Notes under the pieces: generated by a model
The model's database searches: none
Told to the model about the DNA's origin: nothing
Seen by the model: the letters and a program-made list of their open reading frames with translations, nothing else
Shown here: piece by piece, positions 62,279 to 64,000 of the stretch
Position numbering within the stretch: the first letter of the stretch is position 1
How the letters are laid out: every line of letters starts with the position of its first letter
NCBI GenBank assembly: GCA_009829735.1
Contig: CM020618.1
Span: 27,690,894 to 27,754,893 of the forward strand
DNA length: 64,000 nt
Source of the DNA: Pyropia yezoensis
Lineage: Eukaryota > Rhodophyta > Bangiophyceae > Bangiales > Bangiaceae
Reading direction: 5' to 3'
Program-made: the position numbers and the translations under genes

Positions 62279-64000
62279 TCACAACATACGATCAGAATAG
62301 ATGCTTGTCGGGGTGCTAAGCCCGTAGGACGGCGCGCGGGTCACATGGGTCGACAACGGGTCACAGGCGCTCGCCTTGCCCCCTCCTCCGTGCATGTGCA
62401 AACTCACCGGTATGCTGCGACGAACGCGTAGGTCAAAATCCGGCCGCACGTGGGGGGGCATCCGCATCATCCGGACGCCGCCCTCGATTTCCAAAGTGTG
62501 GTCTTGCACCAGCCGAGCCAAATAGACATACAGCGCCACCGTTGCTAGGTCAGCCCCGGGACAGTGTCGAGCGCCGCCGCCAAAGGGCACCCACAAGGGC
62601 GTGATCTCGGCGCCCCCGGCCGTTGGCTCCTGTCTCCCGCCGCCGGCTGGCGACTCGATGTGTGGAGTCGCGGTGCTTGGCCCGCCGCCCATTGGCCAGT
62701 GACGGGCGGGACAAAAGTCGTGGGCGGTGACACCCCACGTGCCTCGGTCGAGGTGTGGTGTCCGAATGGCGTAGCTCAGCAGCTGCCCCGGCTCCAGATC
62801 GTACCCACGAAGGCGGGCGCCGGGCGCCGTTACCACGCGGTGCATGAGCGGGATAGGTGGGTACAAGCGAAGCGTCTCCATGACCACCGAGTGCAGAATC
62901 GGCAGCCGCCGCAGCGTGGGACCATCCAGACGCCGCCCTCCCTCAACGCCCGCGTCTTGCAGCTCGACCTTCATCTCCTGTCGGACGGTCTCGTGCTCGC
63001 AAACGTAGCGAGTGGCGGCGAGCATCGCCGAGGACAGACAATCAGCCCCATGAAACAAAAAGGTGAGTGCATTGTCAAGCAATTTCCTGGGCACCGCTGA
63101 GGGCCCGCCGCTGTCCGCTTCCATCGGCCAGCTGCTGATGAGGGTGTTCAGGATGCACGCCTGCTCAGAGGGGGTGAGGGTGCCGGCCACTCGCTTGGCA
63201 ACCAGCTTGGCCACCTCCTCTTCCACCAGCGTTGCCACTTGCTGTCGCGCCCGCGCCGCCGTGCGCAGGGCTGTCCCCGGGAGGTCAAATGGGACAAGCG
63301 ACGTGAAGAAACCTGTGAAAGGACAGGATGGAGATGCAAACCATCAGCATAGCCATTAAGAGTCCACGTCGCGTTCATGAAGAGAGCAACAGCAGAAATA
63401 TCAAGTCAGTTACGAACCCTCCAGTGCCTCTTGGGAATAGCCCAGCTAGCCCCAGGGGCTTAAGTGGCAGCGCAGCACCCAACTCCGAAGCCAACAACCA
63501 AACCACGCTAAAGAAGCATGGTATTGCACCCTACCATTGACGTCGTCGTACATGCGCGCGATCTTGGCGCAGGTCCGTTGGTCCACCACCCGCCCGAACA
63601 GCCCCTCGGTCAACAGGAGCAACGCTGTCATCTTGCATTTTGGATAGGCCGAGCAGGCCACACCAGCCGCGCACCATTCGTCGAGCAGCACCTCCACCCG
63701 CAGCTCCAGCGATGGCACCAGTGCGTCGGTAGCAGCGCCCGAAAGGCACCGCGTCGCAGTAGCGTGGTCGGCTGCATGCGCCGGACCGCCCGTAAGAAAG
63801 AGCGATACTGTACCAAAGGCGCCGCTCCACCGCGGCGGGAACCACCACCCGGTCGTGCCCGTCCCGTCGAGCGCCAGCACCCGCCGCACGGCGGCTGCAG
63901 ACAGCGCACACACGACTGGGAAGGGGCCGAGGGAGGTGGTGACCACACCAGCGTCGCCGGCACCGGCCAGCGCGTCGGCTGATTCCGCTTCCGACAGCGA
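62279..64000 (-). CDS. Cytochrome P450, 5' end beyond the window
   Basis: The first visible exon runs from the window end to 63535 and the next starts at 63312. The 222-bp intron (GTAGGG...CAG) restores VNGFFTSLVPFDLPGTALR, typical of the CYP26/CYP120-like group. The I-helix region reads FLFHGADCLSSAM, with Cys-Leu-Ser where the usual threonine pair is, the ExxR motif is ETLRLYPP and the haem loop is PFGGGARHCPGADLA with the Cys ligand. The frame stops at 62279, but a consensus donor (CCG/GTGAGT) just after RRSIP suggests a further intron. TTCGCAG near 62258 is a possible acceptor, giving a short last exon. The family oxidises lipophilic substrates at the ER; the substrate is unknown. Confidence 0.88.

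Noticed and set aside
1-64000. tRNA or rRNA genes
   Set aside because: I found no cloverleaf-like sequence or rRNA core motif by eye; a covariance search (tRNAscan-SE, Infernal) would be decisive.

Overview
The window looks like nuclear DNA of a GC-rich photosynthetic eukaryote with few introns. It carries actin, Mago nashi, an Ndc80-type kinetochore protein, a RAD23-like protein, a cytochrome P450, a ClpS-like protein with a plastid-type N-terminus and several proteins with transit-peptide-like starts. High GC, compact mostly single-exon genes, short introns opening with GTACGT-type donors and Ty3/gypsy and PIF/Harbinger elements fit a bangiophycean red alga (Porphyra/Pyropia type). That assignment is inference; a green alga cannot be excluded from sequence alone.

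Layout. 1-3534: end of a plus-strand chromovirus pol (RT, RNase H, integrase, chromodomain) with one frameshift. 4890-12555: a complete minus-strand chromovirus, 7,666 bp, with two 969-bp LTRs differing at nine positions and a 5-bp target duplication (TCACC). It carries an extra upstream ORF with two U1-type zinc fingers, gag, a -1 slippery heptamer and pol, with two in-frame stops. The sequence on either side (3535-4884 and 12561 to about 13600) was contiguous before insertion. 15141-17341: a three-exon secreted subtilase. 19028-19142: a MITE-like inverted repeat. 19229-20463: a RAD23-like gene broken by shifts at G/C runs. 22073-23615: actin, two exons. 25057-26136: hemerythrin-like protein. 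27.0-29.4 kb: two further minus-strand genes with disturbed frames (a secreted protein and a DnaJ-type zinc-finger protein). 30139-31959: bS21-like ribosomal protein and a two-domain glyoxalase I. 33708-35804: Ndc80-like. 36943-37431 (mago, minus) and 38077-39423 (plastid-type protein, plus) diverge from one promoter region. 40436-43024: two predicted membrane proteins. 43.7-44.6 kb: a possible transposon relic with a BED-like finger. 47625-53421: a PIF/Harbinger transposase converging on a Myb/SANT-like gene, with a P/Q-rich ORF upstream of the latter. 58134-58649: ClpS-like. 60361-61836: copine-like double C2 protein. 62279-64000: 5'-truncated P450.

The host genes are unrelated housekeeping functions and form no operon or pathway. 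The mobile elements are the only functional clusters. A recurring feature is reading-frame loss exactly at long G or C runs in at least three independent conserved genes, which points to homopolymer sequence errors rather than many pseudogenes. Intergenic stretches are GC-rich low-complexity DNA with short AT-richer islands that repeatedly carry GTAC palindromes.
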